Below are positions 1-9,883 of a DNA stretch of 45,214 nucleotides, piece by piece. The number at the start of each line of letters is the position of its first letter. The first letter of the stretch is position 1. The stretch is from Spirulinaceae cyanobacterium SM2_1_0 (GTDB taxonomy: Bacteria; Cyanobacteriota; Cyanobacteriia; Cyanobacteriales; Spirulinaceae). The notes beneath the pieces were generated by a model. The model saw nothing but the letters and a program-made list of their open reading frames with translations. It had not been told where the DNA came from and searched no databases. The translations under genes were made by a program, and so were the position numbers. Location of the stretch: positions 1 to 45,214 of the forward strand of contig JAAUTY010000038.1 of NCBI GenBank assembly GCA_012031265.1, read 5' to 3'.

Positions 1-2
1 GC

Positions 3-503
3 TTTCTAGTTTGGCAGGAGGGCGGCGTGACCCCCGACTGTGTTATTGAAATCACTTCGGAATCAACGCGCCAAACCGACAGCGTTGAAAAGCGCCGCCT
101 CTATGCTGACCTGGGGGTGACGGAATATTTCCAATACGACCCCAGCGGCGACTACCTTGACCCGTCACTGATCGGCTTCCGTCTGGTTGATGGCAATTAT
201 GAGCCGATGACCGCCGACAGAAAGGGTGACGGGATGATCGCGATTGGCTCGGACGTGCTCGGCCTCGAGCTGCGGTCTGAGAATGGGCAGCTACGGTTCT
301 ATGTGCTGGCGACAGGTGAAAAGCTGCTCAGCTACAGCGAGTCGGAAGCCGGTCGCCGGGAAGAACGGGCGAGGCGAGAACGGGCTGAAGCCAGTCTATA
401 CAGCGGTGCTGAGCGACTACTGGCGACAGGGATGCCGGTCGAACAAGTTGCAGAAATCTTGAGTCTTGATGCCGCCGATTTGCGCCAGCGGTTTGGAGGT
501 TAG
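3..503 (+). CDS. Uma2 family (DUF820) restriction-endonuclease-like protein, 5' end outside the window
   Basis: The reading frame is open from base 3 through a GTG at 27 to the stop at 503, so the gene starts upstream of the window and the GTG is not its start. The visible part has the core of the Uma2/DUF820 fold. A PD followed by VIEITSES gives the PD...E half of a PD-(D/E)XK-type site, then comes the family-typical EKRRLYADLGVTEYFQYDP stretch. The end is a charged helical tail (residues after about 105 in the visible part) closing with a helix-turn-helix-like VEQVAEILSLDAADLRQRF segment. The family is greatly expanded in cyanobacteria; its biological role is largely unknown although the fold is that of a nuclease. 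No partner gene is visible. Confidence 0.88.
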   Translation, partial: FLVWQEGGVTPDCVIEITSESTRQTDSVEKRRLYADLGVTEYFQYDPSGDYLDPSLIGFRLVDGNYEPMTADRKGDGMIAIGSDVLGLELRSENGQLRFYVLATGEKLLSYSESEAGRREERARRERAEASLYSGAERLLATGMPVEQVAEILSLDAADLRQRFGG

Positions 504-975
504 GCCGGTCCAAAACCAGTCCAACCCACAAAATGCCCCCAGTCGCAACCGACCGCATCCTTATCCCGGTCAAGACGATGCGGCTCGAGCTGTCGAACGG
601 TGAAATTCTTGGTGTCAATGTCTTTGCAGTCCAGATCAGGCGGCGATCGCCACTTTGCCGACTCGGTAAACAGTCTTCTCCCGCATGGGGTGCTAGAAAG
701 TTGCTAGCTTTTTGTTGGCCTTTTCGCAGTCGGTTGCGCGCGGGGCAACCAACTGGGTGGGGAATTATCCGGCGACTGCTGCGGCTTTGCCGAAGTCAAC
801 GCCTGGATCTGCCCCCTAGCCGATCGGCCAACCGGGCGAGTCCATCAGCACCGAATCCGCAGCATCGGCTATCTCGCTGCCGACCCCAATTTACGCAGCA
901 TTGAGGATTTTGTGTGTTTGGCTATCCCAGTCACATTGCACCCGTGAGCCTGGGCTGTTAATAGCATTCTGCCAC
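504..975. other. Gene-poor stretch with an unexplained open frame
   Basis: No convincing gene is seen. One frame on the plus strand (708-947) stays open for 79 codons with a protein-like composition (for example GFAEVNAWICPLADR and IRSIGYLAADPNLRSIEDF) but has no ATG, GTG or TTG start. It may be the end of a decayed gene. A short inverted repeat (GGTTGC at 732-737, GCAACC at 745-750) lies inside it. I see no promoter or RNA gene. Confidence 0.3.
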
Positions 976-2193
976 TCACGCATCCTCGCCGAACTCGAGC
1001 GGTAAACGCGGCTGAATGCTGCCATCCGCCAAGAATGTATCCAAAACCTTGTCGCCGTGTGGCTCCGTGCCATCCCAGCGCTCCGGCCAGGTATTTGCCG
1101 CCCACAGCTCGCGAATGCGCGCCAGTTCCTCAGCATTAATCAGGCTGAATTCCGGCTGCCCTGCCAATTGGGCACCCTTATTCACCGCCATCTGAATTTC
1201 GAGAATTTGGTCAAGCAACCACTGGCGCGCCTCCATGTGCAGCGGCCCCGGGCGATTTTGTTTTGCTGACCATTGCCCATCCTTGCGGCGCTCACCATGT
1301 TTCCGTAGGCGATATTTCGGCTTCTTGACTTCTCGATAGAGCGGTTGCAAGCGCTTCAGAGGGGTGAGGTAGGCCCATTTGGGATTTTGAATCACCCGCT
1401 CCAGCGCTGAATCTTCTTGCACCAGCGGACAGCCGATGCAACCCGTCCGCGCATTCAGTGGTTCTGTCTCGCCTAGCTCGTCCTGGGGGTTGTGCCCGTA
1501 GACTTCGGCGACCTCCAGGGTTGGGAACCCCAAATCGACATCGGCACTGACCAACCAATCCCAGACGTGGCAAACTCGCCAGTGCAAGAGCGGTGCCAGG
1601 GTGTCGGCAATGGCAGCCGCTGAACTCTGCTGGAACCACCCCTGACCGCACTCGCCGCCATCGCGACTGCAACTCAGGGCAATTCGCTGGTCACGCGCCG
1701 CACTCTCACCCAACCGCACGCCGGTCAGCATCAGCAACTTGTCGCCGCAGGCCTGCCGCACGGCTTCGAGTTCGCGTTCCATGCTCATTACCTTTAGCTT
1801 CGGGGTACACCAGCGAAAGGTATTGCTCGGCGGTGGCACGCCCCGCCCTAGCATATAGACGAAGTAGCGATAATCCAGAGCGGGTAGAACCACTCGTGTC
1901 TGCCAGCCGCGATCGCGCAGTGCCGCCAAAACTCCCATCGCCGCATTGTGTAGGGGCGGCAACTCTTGGCGCGTGTCAGCAAACAGGACGGTCAGGCTTT
2001 TGGGGTGCGGAATCTGGTTGGTTTCCAGCAGATAGGCAACTAGAGTCACGGTGGCGGTGGAGTCTTTGCCACCGGAGAAGGCGATCGCCCAGTGGTCGTA
2101 AAGTGAGCCGTAGTGCCGCAGTGACTCCGCCGACAACTCAATACTGCGGTCAAAGGATAAGCGCTCAGTTTCAAAGAGATTGAGAGTTTTCAC
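976..2193 (-). CDS. PAPS-reductase-family / DndC-like PP-loop sulfurtransferase
   Basis: A 405-residue soluble protein with an adenylation PP-loop SGGKDST at residues 40-46, the hallmark of the PAPS reductase/DndC family, which activates a substrate with ATP before sulfur chemistry. The GVRLGES...R stretch (158-170) resembles DndC. Cysteines at about 129 (RWCT), 175, 182, 252 and 255 (CIGC) could hold an iron-sulfur cluster. DndC makes the phosphorothioate DNA modification with DndA, B, D and E, but none of those is seen here, and this protein is shorter than DndC as I recall it (about 500 residues). The start is a GTG with a weak upstream AGG. Alternatives are an IbrA-like or uncharacterised PAPS-reductase-like protein. 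The family is clear, the exact reaction is not. Confidence 0.8.
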   Translation of the reverse strand: MKTLNLFETERLSFDRSIELSAESLRHYGSLYDHWAIAFSGGKDSTATVTLVAYLLETNQIPHPKSLTVLFADTRQELPPLHNAAMGVLAALRDRGWQTRVVLPALDYRYFVYMLGRGVPPPSNTFRWCTPKLKVMSMERELEAVRQACGDKLLMLTGVRLGESAARDQRIALSCSRDGGECGQGWFQQSSAAAIADTLAPLLHWRVCHVWDWLVSADVDLGFPTLEVAEVYGHNPQDELGETEPLNARTGCIGCPLVQEDSALERVIQNPKWAYLTPLKRLQPLYREVKKPKYRLRKHGERRKDGQWSAKQNRPGPLHMEARQWLLDQILEIQMAVNKGAQLAGQPEFSLINAEELARIRELWAANTWPERWDGTEPHGDKVLDTFLADGSIQPRLPLEFGEDA

Positions 2194-2517
2194 GGCTACC
2201 TGCTCACGCCACGCCAGCGATTTTGTCTGAATGACGATATTGATTGACCACTATCCACATATAGCGTTTCTTAAGCCAATGTGCTGCCACGAAGACCATA
2301 CATATAGCTTTAGGGATAGGTTCTCATTGTAGACGAGCGACCTCAAAACTGGGCAGCCTCCCTTTGCCAGGAGGAGCGCGATCGCCATAAATCTCTGAAG
2401 AATCTCCACGCCGATTCCATGCCGTCAATCATCCTGGCGCTGGCAGTGGCTTGTGGAGCGATCGCGGCCCACTCGGTTCCTCAGCTCGGCAATTTGATGG
2501 CGGCTCATTGCGTCGGA
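2194..2517. other. Intergenic region upstream of the DndC-like gene
   Basis: It holds the probable minus-strand promoter of the sulfurtransferase gene. The octamer CATATAGC occurs at about 2258 and 2307 in an AT-richer stretch, possibly a promoter or binding-site pair. A 35-codon plus-strand frame at 2419-2526 encodes a hydrophobic peptide, but it overlaps the end of the neighbouring regulator gene and has no clear ribosome binding site. No RNA gene is seen. Confidence 0.3.
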
Positions 2518-3231
2518 TTACTCTAATCCAAACCGATAGCCTTTGCCGTAGACCGTATGAATCAAAGCGACCTCGCCGTTCGCCTCGATTTTGCGGCGGA
2601 GCAGACGGATCAGCGCGGCGAGGACATTGCTGCTGGGGCGATCGCCATCGGCCCAGAGGTGCTGATGAATCTGCTCATGGGTAAGCAAAATGCCAGGGTG
2701 CTGCATGAAATAAGCCAACAAGCGCGTTTCCTTATCAGAAAGGTCGATGGCGCGATCGCCCCGATAAGCCATTTGATTCGCGACATCCAGCTCCAGATCA
2801 GCAACCCGCTGGCGCAGTGGCGGGACAGACGGTTCACTGACTTGTCCACGCCGCAGCAGGGCGCGGACACGGGCGAGCAGTTCCCGCAGCTCAAACGGCT
2901 TGACGAGATAGTCATCAGCCCCCGCATCGAGGCCGAGGACGCGATCATCAATGGTGTCCTTGGCCGTCAGGAAGAGGACGGGAGTGGTGGAACCTTGCGA
3001 TCGCAACTGCCGACAGGTACTCAACCCCGACTGCTGCGGCAGCATCCAATCCAAAATCAACAAGTCATAGTCACCCTGGCTCGCCAACTGCAAACCAATC
3101 ACCCCATCAGCCGCGACCTCAACCGCATACCCTTCGCAACGCAGCGCTTGGCTGAGCGGTGCAGTGAGTGCCGCTTCGTCGTCCACCAACAAGATGCGCG
3201 GTGGCAGGGCTGGCTCTGGGGATGCGGACAT
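2518..3231 (-). CDS. OmpR/PhoB-family DNA-binding response regulator, no adjacent kinase
   Basis: A 237-residue two-domain response regulator. The receiver domain (about 11-125) has the acidic pair VDDE near 16-19, the phospho-acceptor Asp61 in LLILDWMLP, and Lys111 in DDYLVKPFELRELL. The winged-helix DNA-binding domain (about 135-235) ends with the typical VYGKGYRFG hairpin. It resembles RppA-type regulators of cyanobacteria, but that is a family impression only. No histidine kinase is next to it, although it lies 95 bp downstream of the surface-protein operon on the same strand, so read-through from that operon is possible. ATG start; length is normal for the family. Confidence 0.93.
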   Translation of the reverse strand: MSASPEPALPPRILLVDDEAALTAPLSQALRCEGYAVEVAADGVIGLQLASQGDYDLLILDWMLPQQSGLSTCRQLRSQGSTTPVLFLTAKDTIDDRVLGLDAGADDYLVKPFELRELLARVRALLRRGQVSEPSVPPLRQRVADLELDVANQMAYRGDRAIDLSDKETRLLAYFMQHPGILLTHEQIHQHLWADGDRPSSNVLAALIRLLRRKIEANGEVALIHTVYGKGYRFGLE

Positions 3232-3326
3232 CGGCAGTCTCTACGGGCAAACAGTCTCATTCTTGCAATTGTGCCGGTTATTGGCGGTCGGTCGCGGAAA
3301 GTGGGCGATCGCCCATCCCCACAACC

Positions 3327-6300
3327 TCAATCCAGCTCCACCCAAAACCGCAAAAACCCAGCCTCATCCACCGCCAAATCCAACCCTTGGAATACCACCG
3401 CCCCCGTCGGATTACTCGCCTGCGGACAAGGAGCATTAACCGGCGTCAAAGGCGTGAAAAATTGTCCAGCATCGCTGTCATTGGCATTCGTGAGCGGCGT
3501 ACTCACACCCCCTTGATTTGCCAAAATGCCGCGCCCAGCCCCAAAGCCATTCGGCAAGAAGGTTGTCCCGTCGGGGATCGGATCGCAGACGGAAACGTTG
3601 GTCAAATCCGTGGCTCCATCGGAGAGAAAATAGACCGTGTATTGCACTTCATCACCACTCCGTAGCGGCTGACTCGCCGACAAATTGGGGATACCAATCG
3701 GCGGCAAGACCGACCAGCCAGGCGCATTATCATTACTATCCGTTGGGTCATCATTGAAGCTGACGAAATTAGCGAGATTGAGGCTCACCCCATCACGCCG
3801 AACTGCGGTGATCCGCTTCACCAAACGTAAGTTGGGCGGCCCACTCACCGATGGGACACTCGCCTGAGCCGTATTATTCGCAGGATCCGTATCGTTGGTG
3901 GCAGCAACCGTAGCAGCATTCACAATTGGGTCTGAGCCGCTATAGTCTGCCGGGACAGCGAACGTAGTCGTGATCGTCCGACTTTCGCCCGCCGGGATCG
4001 TCCCCAGATCACAAGGGAAGGGCGTAGTACAGTCACCCGTATTGCTAACAAACGTCAGCCCGGTCGGCGTTGGATCTTCAACCCGAACATCTACAGCGTC
4101 TGCCGCTCCCAGATTTTCAACCGTCAGCGTATAAGTGATATTTTCGCCCGGTATAAAACTGTCAGCTCCCGTTTTCGTCAAGTTCACATCGGTCGTTGCC
4201 AGCACGACTGTTGTGACCCGGGCGTCGGGTTGTGAGCCATCATTATTACTCGGATCAGCATCATCCGTCGTCGAGCTACCCGACGCAATATTTTCGTAGC
4301 TCCCGTTGAGATTTAGCTCGACGGTTACCGTTCGCGTCACCGTTTGTCCAGGATTGACGGTTCCCAAATCCCAAGTAACAATTCCACCAGCCTCACTGCC
4401 ACCCTCAGACGCTTCAACAAAGACTGCTCCTGCCGCCAGTTGGTCTTGAATCGTGACATTTTCCGCCACGTCGGGGCCGAGGTTGGTCGCGGTTAGCATG
4501 TAGGTATACTGCCCGGGTGAGCCGTTCGGAATCTCCGTTTTGGTGGTGACGAGATCCGCCGTTGCCGCAGGGACAACGGTGGTGACCCGCGCCGTCGGTT
4601 GCGAGCCGTCATTATTACTGGGATCGGCGTCCGTTGTGGTGGAATCACTCGTCGCGATGTTTTCATAACTCCCCGCCGTGCTCAGGTCAACTGTGACTGT
4701 TCGCACTACCGTTTGACCCGGAGTGACTGTTCCGAGATTCCAGGTCACGACACCACCGGCTTCGGTGCCACCCTCAGAGGCCCCAGCAAACGTTGCGCCC
4801 GGAGCAATCTGATCCTGAACTGTGACATTCTCGGCCGCACTTGGCCCCAGATTCGTCGTTGCAATCGTGTAGAGGTATTGACCCGGCGCGCCACTGGTAA
4901 GCCCGGTTTTGGTCGTGACTAAATCGGCGGCAATGAGGGGGACAACCGTGGTGACGCGGGCATCAGGCTGCGAGCCGTCGTTATTGCTCGGGTTCGCGTC
5001 CGGTGTCGTAGAATTGCTGCTCGAAATATTTTCGTAGCTGCCATCGACGGTGAGATCGACCGTGACTGTTCGCACCGCTGTTTCGCCAGCATTGATAGTT
5101 CCCAAATCCCAAGTGACCACCCCACCCGCTTCGGTGCCACCATCGGAGGCCGTCACAAACACCGCACCCGGCGCAATTTGGTCCTGGGCCGTCACATTTT
5201 CGCCGCGTCGGGGCCGAGATTCGTCGTCTCAATCGTGTAGGTGTACTGACCTAGTGGGCCGTTGGTGAGGCCAGTTTTCGTGGTGACGAGATCGGCAGCA
5301 GCGGGGGTAATGACGGTCGTGACGCGGGCGTCGGGTTGCGAGCCGTCGTTATTGCTCGGGTTCGCGTCGGGTGTGGTGGAATTGCTGCTCGAAATATTTT
5401 CGTAGCTGCCATCGACATTGAGCGCAACCGTCACGGTGCGCGTGACTGTCTCACCGGCACCGATCGTCCCAGCGTCCCAAGTCACGACCCCACCAGCTTC
5501 GGTGCTACCAGCGGAAGCACTGACAAACACCGCTCCCGGTGCAATCTGATCCTGAATCGTGACATTCTCGGCCGGATTAGGGCCGAGGTTCGTCGTCGTG
5601 ACGGTGTAGGTGTACTGCCCAGGCGAGCCGCTGGTTGCACCCGTTTTTGTGGTGACCAAATCGGCACCCGCTAGGGGTACGACTGTCGTGACGCGCGCGT
5701 CCGGTTGCGAGCCGTCATTATTGCTGGGGTCAGCGTCGGGCGTGATGGAATTGCTGCTCGAAATATTTTCGTAGCTGCCATCGACATTGAGCGCAACCGT
5801 CACGGTGCGCGTGACTGTCTCACCGGCACCGATCGTCCCAGCGTCCCAAGTCACGACCCCACCAGCTTCGGTGCTACCAGCGGAAGCACTGACAAACACC
5901 GCTCCCGGCGCGATCTGATCCTGGATGACGACATCCACTGCTGGACTCGGCCCCAGATTTGTGGTTTCAATCGTGTAGGTGTATTGCCCCAGTGGGCCGC
6001 TGGTTGCGCCGGTTTTCGTGGTGACGAGATCAGCGCCGCCAACGAGGGTGGTCGTCGCCGAGGTTTCGTTATTGGTCAGATCGGGGTCGGTCACGTCAGC
6101 GGGGCGCGTAATCTCAGCCGTGTTGGTGAGGCTACCGCTGGCGGTGGTTGAGACGGTGGCGTCGATGGTGAAGGTTGCTGTGCCGCCATCGAGCAGATTG
6201 AGCGTGGTGCTGATGTTGCCTGTGCCGCTCGCCGCGCCACAAGCGGAACCTGCCGAAGCCACGCAAGTCCAAGTGGCACCGAGAATTTCGCTGGGCAGGG

Positions 6301-7975
6301 TGTCGGTAAAGGTCGCGCCGACGACATCGCTTGGCCCGTCATTTCTGACCTCGATCACATACTGAATCGGGCCGCCGAGGGTCGCGGGATCGACATCAAC
6401 CGTCTTCACGGCGACTAGATCAGCCTCGCGGAGTGTGACCAGATCCTCAACGACGGTCGGCGGCGCGGAGAAATTCGCCCAAGTGTCCATGCCTCGGCGA
6501 TCGCCAAAATCACTACTCCAACTGTGCGCCCCCCCAACACTCGGAACTCCCGCCAGCGCACTGCGTGGATTCGGCGGTGTTCCTTCACAAACAATGCCAC
6601 CGACCTCACCGCCAGCACAAAGGCTAAAATCATCGCTCTCGCCCGTGTTCCTGTCGTCGTAGTAGACATCGAACCGGTCTGAGCCGGGAGCGGTCAGGCG
6701 TTCAATGATTAGGCCGTTGGGATTGTTCTCAGGATCAATGAAGGGGAAATGGGTTTCACCAATCGCCAGGCGGACTTCCACACCGTAGGGCACATTGCTC
6801 GCCGGAACCCGATTGCCGAAACCATCCAGACCATCCCAGAACACTGTATTGGCTCCGGGAGGCGCAACACTCGTCAGAACGCGGTCGATCGGGTCGCCGT
6901 AGTTGTCGTTGCCGTCGATGTCGAGAATAATCGTTGCCGTCGCAGTCGGCCCCAGGTTGTCGAAGCTGAAGTTGCCGCCGAGGGGATCAGTGCCCGCTTG
7001 TCCCGCTGTCCCTTCAATGCCAGTAAACGCCAAGTTTGCGGGCGGCTGCGGGGCCACAAAGGGGACGAGCAGATCGATGGTGCCGCTGGCTGAGGCGGCA
7101 CTAGTGGGCAGTGTCGGGTCGGGTGGATTGATGAACAGCTTGTGGGTGACGTCATCGGCCGTGTCTGGTGCGTTGGGCGGATGCACCGAGAATCCTGGCG
7201 GTAGTGTGCCGGGGTTGCCGCCGACGAACTGGATGGAGCGGAAGATCGGATCACCGCTGCTGTCGCGAAAGCCCTTGTTGTTGGCGAAAAAGATAAAGCC
7301 GAAGGGGTCAATGCCATTGAGGTCAACGTTGTACTGGAAGCCGTCACTGGTGAGGACGGTGACCGCTGAGTTGAGCGAGCGGCCGTTCCCCCCCACGTTC
7401 CAGGCGAAGTAGTCGGCGTAGACGCGCCCCGTCTGCGCCGCACCGCTGCTGCGAACTGTGACATCCCAGGCCGAGATGTAGCTGACATCTGGAGGTTGCG
7501 ACCAGTTTGCACCCACAGCGGTCGTAGGTGGGTTGGCGTCGGAGCCGCTGATTGTGCTCGGATTGGGGCTGACAAATTCGATTTCCCAGACGCCCTCCTG
7601 ACCCAGACCAACAGGCACAATGCAGGGCGTGTAGCCGATGCCGGAGCCAGCAATTTCTGCCGCCCGGTCGGGGATCAAGCCATCGCTGCCACAGGTTCCA
7701 GTCGTCCCATTAGGGGCGCGATAGTTGATCGTGCCGCCGCCGATGCCAGCGGCTGAAGACGCCAAGTTCAATTCCTCGCCTTCGCGGGCAAAAACGCGGA
7801 TCGGCGATCGCCTGGGCACCCCCGCCGCTGAATCATTGCGAAATTCCAAATAAGGGCGATCGCCGCCATTACTCACCAGCTCCCGACTGCCCTCGGCGCG
7901 AGCGATCGCGGGCAGCCAGCCCAACAGCAATAGAGCAAATCCTAAGCGAATCCCCGTCCGTTTGCACTGCATCAT
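3327..7975 (-). CDS. Giant secreted protein with tandem DUF11 repeats, interrupted by a one-base frameshift
   Basis: Two abutting frames (7975-5192 and 5195-3327) form one protein of about 1549 residues once a missing base near 5200 is restored. The first frame breaks off inside a repeat after LGPDAA and the second resumes in the next frame with QDQIAPGAVF, where sister repeats read LGPxxAENVTxQDQ. A sister copy at 4459-4480 has TTTTCCGCC where this one has TTTTCGCC. An N-terminal signal peptide (hydrophobic core FALLLLGWLPAIARA) is followed by about 500 residues of beta-rich unknown region. About eight DUF11-type (TIGR01451-like) modules follow, five of them near-identical units of about 122 residues beginning ADLVTTKTG. 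No anchor or transmembrane end is seen. Its ATG overlaps the stop of the beta-helix gene by four bases (7972-7975), suggesting translational coupling. Predicted extracellular fibre or adhesin; function unknown. Confidence 0.85.
5377..5908 (-). repeat. Near-identical tandem DNA repeat units within the DUF11 gene
   Basis: The 163 bases at 5377-5539 appear identical by eye to 5746-5908, an offset of 369 bases (123 codons). Flanking parts of the same units and the other DUF11 units (roughly 4200-6000) are similar but diverged. Such identity points to recent duplication or gene conversion and makes this region prone to copy-number change and to assembly error. Confidence 0.85.
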
Positions 7976-9564
7976 GGCGACTCTGCACCCACCAGCGGAC
8001 GAATTTCAACCGGCAGCGCGGGTTCGGATGTGCCGTAGTCGGGGTGAGTGGCGATCGCGCTCAATCGCTCTCCCGGCCCTAAACCCATCAGCGTCGCCGC
8101 AAACTGCCCTGATTCATTCACGCTCGCTGACCCCAACAAACGACTCAACGCGCCCCACTCATCGCCAGCCGCCAGTTGGTAAAAATCCACCTGCGCCCCC
8201 GGTTCCGCTTGCCCCAACACCGTGACCTGTCCCGATGGCAATGGCAAAAACTCCGGACTGGCAAAACGCGGTGCATTGATCCCATAGTTCGCCGTCTGGC
8301 GGCGGCGATGGTGATGCGACAAAGGCGGATTGCGACCGTCGCCTTGGTCGTAGGTTTGCACATCCACATTCAACTGCGTGACCAAATCAATGCTCAGACC
8401 CTGCAAATCTGCGAACTGATTGCCGACGATCGCCACACCCTGAGCGGTGGGGTTGGCAGCCACGACGATCCCCGGCCCCGACTGACCGCTGATCCAGTTG
8501 TCAATCACCTCATGCTGATGACCCATGAGGTAAATCGCCGCTCGCGACTGACCGCGCCCGTTGTCCGTGATTTCGTTATTCACCACGAGCACGCGACCCG
8601 TTGGTTTGAAGAGATAGAGGGCACTGCCCGCATTGCCGCGAATCGCATTGGCCTGAATCTGCGCGCCGCTGATGTCACCCTCGAGCCGCAGGGCATCGGG
8701 CATTCCCGCGAAGCCATTTTGCTCGATCACATTTTCCACCACTTGCAGGCCGGGGGCGCGGAAACCGGTGATGATGGCGCTGCCGGAATGATGGGCAAAG
8801 CGGTTGCGACGGAGCTGGAGGCGATCGCCATTCAACACATATACCCCAAAGGCCGACCGTCGCTCCGGCGGCTGACCCGACGGCAGGATGCCAAACCAAT
8901 TTTGCTCCAGCACCACATCTTGCGGGGGAAGATTGTCGGGCATAAACGGCTGGTGATGTGCGGCGATGTACTGCTGATTAGCGTCCGGTGGCGGCAGCGG
9001 GTGTGAAATGAGAATATTTGCAGGCAGCAGTCCCGAGGTTTGACCGTTGCTGTGGAAGCCTGCGAAGCTGAAGCCGCGCACCGTGACGCCGGAGGCGGTA
9101 ATGGTCAGGCCGCGTGGAATTGCTGTGCCTTCAGCGGGGACAATCGCTACGCGCGGTGGTTGTAGTTGCGGCGCGGTTGGTGCGACTGAAGCATCAACTG
9201 GAGCCGGTTGCGTGGTGCCGTCGAGGAGCAGATTGGGGCGGGCGATCGCCGGGAGTTCCGACTGCAAAGCGATCATCGTTTGCGCTGTGGGCAAGTCGAA
9301 GGCGATCGTCGGGCGCGCGGCGGGGCTGAGGCGTTGCAACTCAGTTGGGCTAAGATTCGCCAACGCCAACTCACCATTGGCGAGCAAAATCGCCTCGCGC
9401 AGGGTGAGAAATTCGTCGGGTTGAACCGTATCGGCGGCGCTGTTGACCGAGGCCTGCCAGGGGGTTTCCTGAGCTGAACTGGGGAGGGCGATCGCGCTAG
9501 CGAGCACACTGAGCGCTACGAGGATGAGAGGGTTGAATCTTTGAAACCTGTAGGGCTGACGCAC
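7972..9564 (-). CDS. Secreted CSLREA-like / right-handed parallel beta-helix protein
   Basis: The chosen GTG start (9564-9562) gives a 530-residue protein with a good signal peptide: RQPYRFQRF followed by the core NPLILVALSVLASAIALPSS and a likely cut after SAQ. Next comes a CSLREA-type motif (FLTLREAILLANG) and a long stretch rich in N, V and I turns typical of parallel beta-helices (for example GNAGSALYLF, NNEITDNGRG, DNWISGQSGPGIVV). The C-terminal about 100 residues look like an Ig-like domain (VTVLGQAEPGAQVDFYQL). The frame stays open upstream to 9897, but that extension is translated repeat DNA and would bury the signal peptide about 115 residues in. No strong ribosome binding site precedes the GTG, which itself lies inside a dispersed repeat. 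The stop overlaps the next gene's ATG. Likely exported; partner of the neighbouring surface proteins by context only. Confidence 0.8.
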   Translation of the reverse strand: MRQPYRFQRFNPLILVALSVLASAIALPSSAQETPWQASVNSAADTVQPDEFLTLREAILLANGELALANLSPTELQRLSPAARPTIAFDLPTAQTMIALQSELPAIARPNLLLDGTTQPAPVDASVAPTAPQLQPPRVAIVPAEGTAIPRGLTITASGVTVRGFSFAGFHSNGQTSGLLPANILISHPLPPPDANQQYIAAHHQPFMPDNLPPQDVVLEQNWFGILPSGQPPERRSAFGVYVLNGDRLQLRRNRFAHHSGSAIITGFRAPGLQVVENVIEQNGFAGMPDALRLEGDISGAQIQANAIRGNAGSALYLFKPTGRVLVVNNEITDNGRGQSRAAIYLMGHQHEVIDNWISGQSGPGIVVAANPTAQGVAIVGNQFADLQGLSIDLVTQLNVDVQTYDQGDGRNPPLSHHHRRRQTANYGINAPRFASPEFLPLPSGQVTVLGQAEPGAQVDFYQLAAGDEWGALSRLLGSASVNESGQFAATLMGLGPGERLSAIATHPDYGTSEPALPVEIRPLVGAESP

Positions 9565-9689
9565 TGAATAAAACTTCAACGGGTTGAAAGATCCCCCCGG
9601 CTTCGCCACCCTCCTTGATATCCCCCCGGCTTCGCCACCCCCCTTGATAAGGGGGGCAGGGGGGATTCTACCGTATAGGCCATCTTCCG
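9552..9689 (-). repeat. Dispersed cyanobacterial repeat R1, copy 1 (with internal duplication)
   Basis: Read on the minus strand, this stretch matches 28801-28911 closely. Shared blocks include TATACGGTAGAAT, a CCCCCCTT/AAGGGGGG hairpin (arms 9638-9645 and 9649-9656), GGTGGCGAAGCCGGGGG and ATCTTTCAACCCG, ending in CAGTGCGT. This copy carries an extra partial duplication of about 28 bases containing TGGCGAAGCCGGGGG. A related hairpin segment lies at about 9711-9735. Confidence 0.85.
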
Positions 9690-9831
9690 GGTCATACGAC
9701 CCGATTGAGCCCCTTGATAAGGGAGGCAAGGGGGGGATTCTACCACCACCGACAGTGTCTTCCGTCTTGAACGGCGTCAGTCCTGACCTGAATGGGGGTG
9801 AGCTTTTAGTGAGCGTCGCCATCTCCCCCGG

Positions 9832-9857
9832 CCCCTCTCCCAAAGCTGGGAGAGGGG
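9832..9857. repeat. Perfect 11-bp hairpin between the barrel and beta-helix genes
   Basis: CCCCTCTCCCA (9832-9842) and TGGGAGAGGGG (9847-9857) pair perfectly around a 4-base loop. This is a common form of small cyanobacterial repeat. In the operon's mRNA it lies just after the barrel gene stop, where it could shape transcript stability or partial termination. It lacks a T-run, so it is not a classical terminator. Confidence 0.75.
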
Positions 9858-9883
9858 TGTACATATTTTGCTTGGTAGCGGCT

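Noticed and set aside
533-904. Plus-strand open frame of 123 codons after the Uma2 gene
   Set aside because: Arg/Ser/Pro-rich shadow-like sequence with no ribosome binding site or recognised domain.
2419-2526. Possible 35-residue hydrophobic peptide
   Set aside because: No clear ribosome binding site and it overlaps the end of the response regulator gene; too weak to call.
2557-3516. Long plus-strand open frame of 319 codons
   Set aside because: Antisense to the response regulator and the end of the DUF11 gene; composition is not protein-like.
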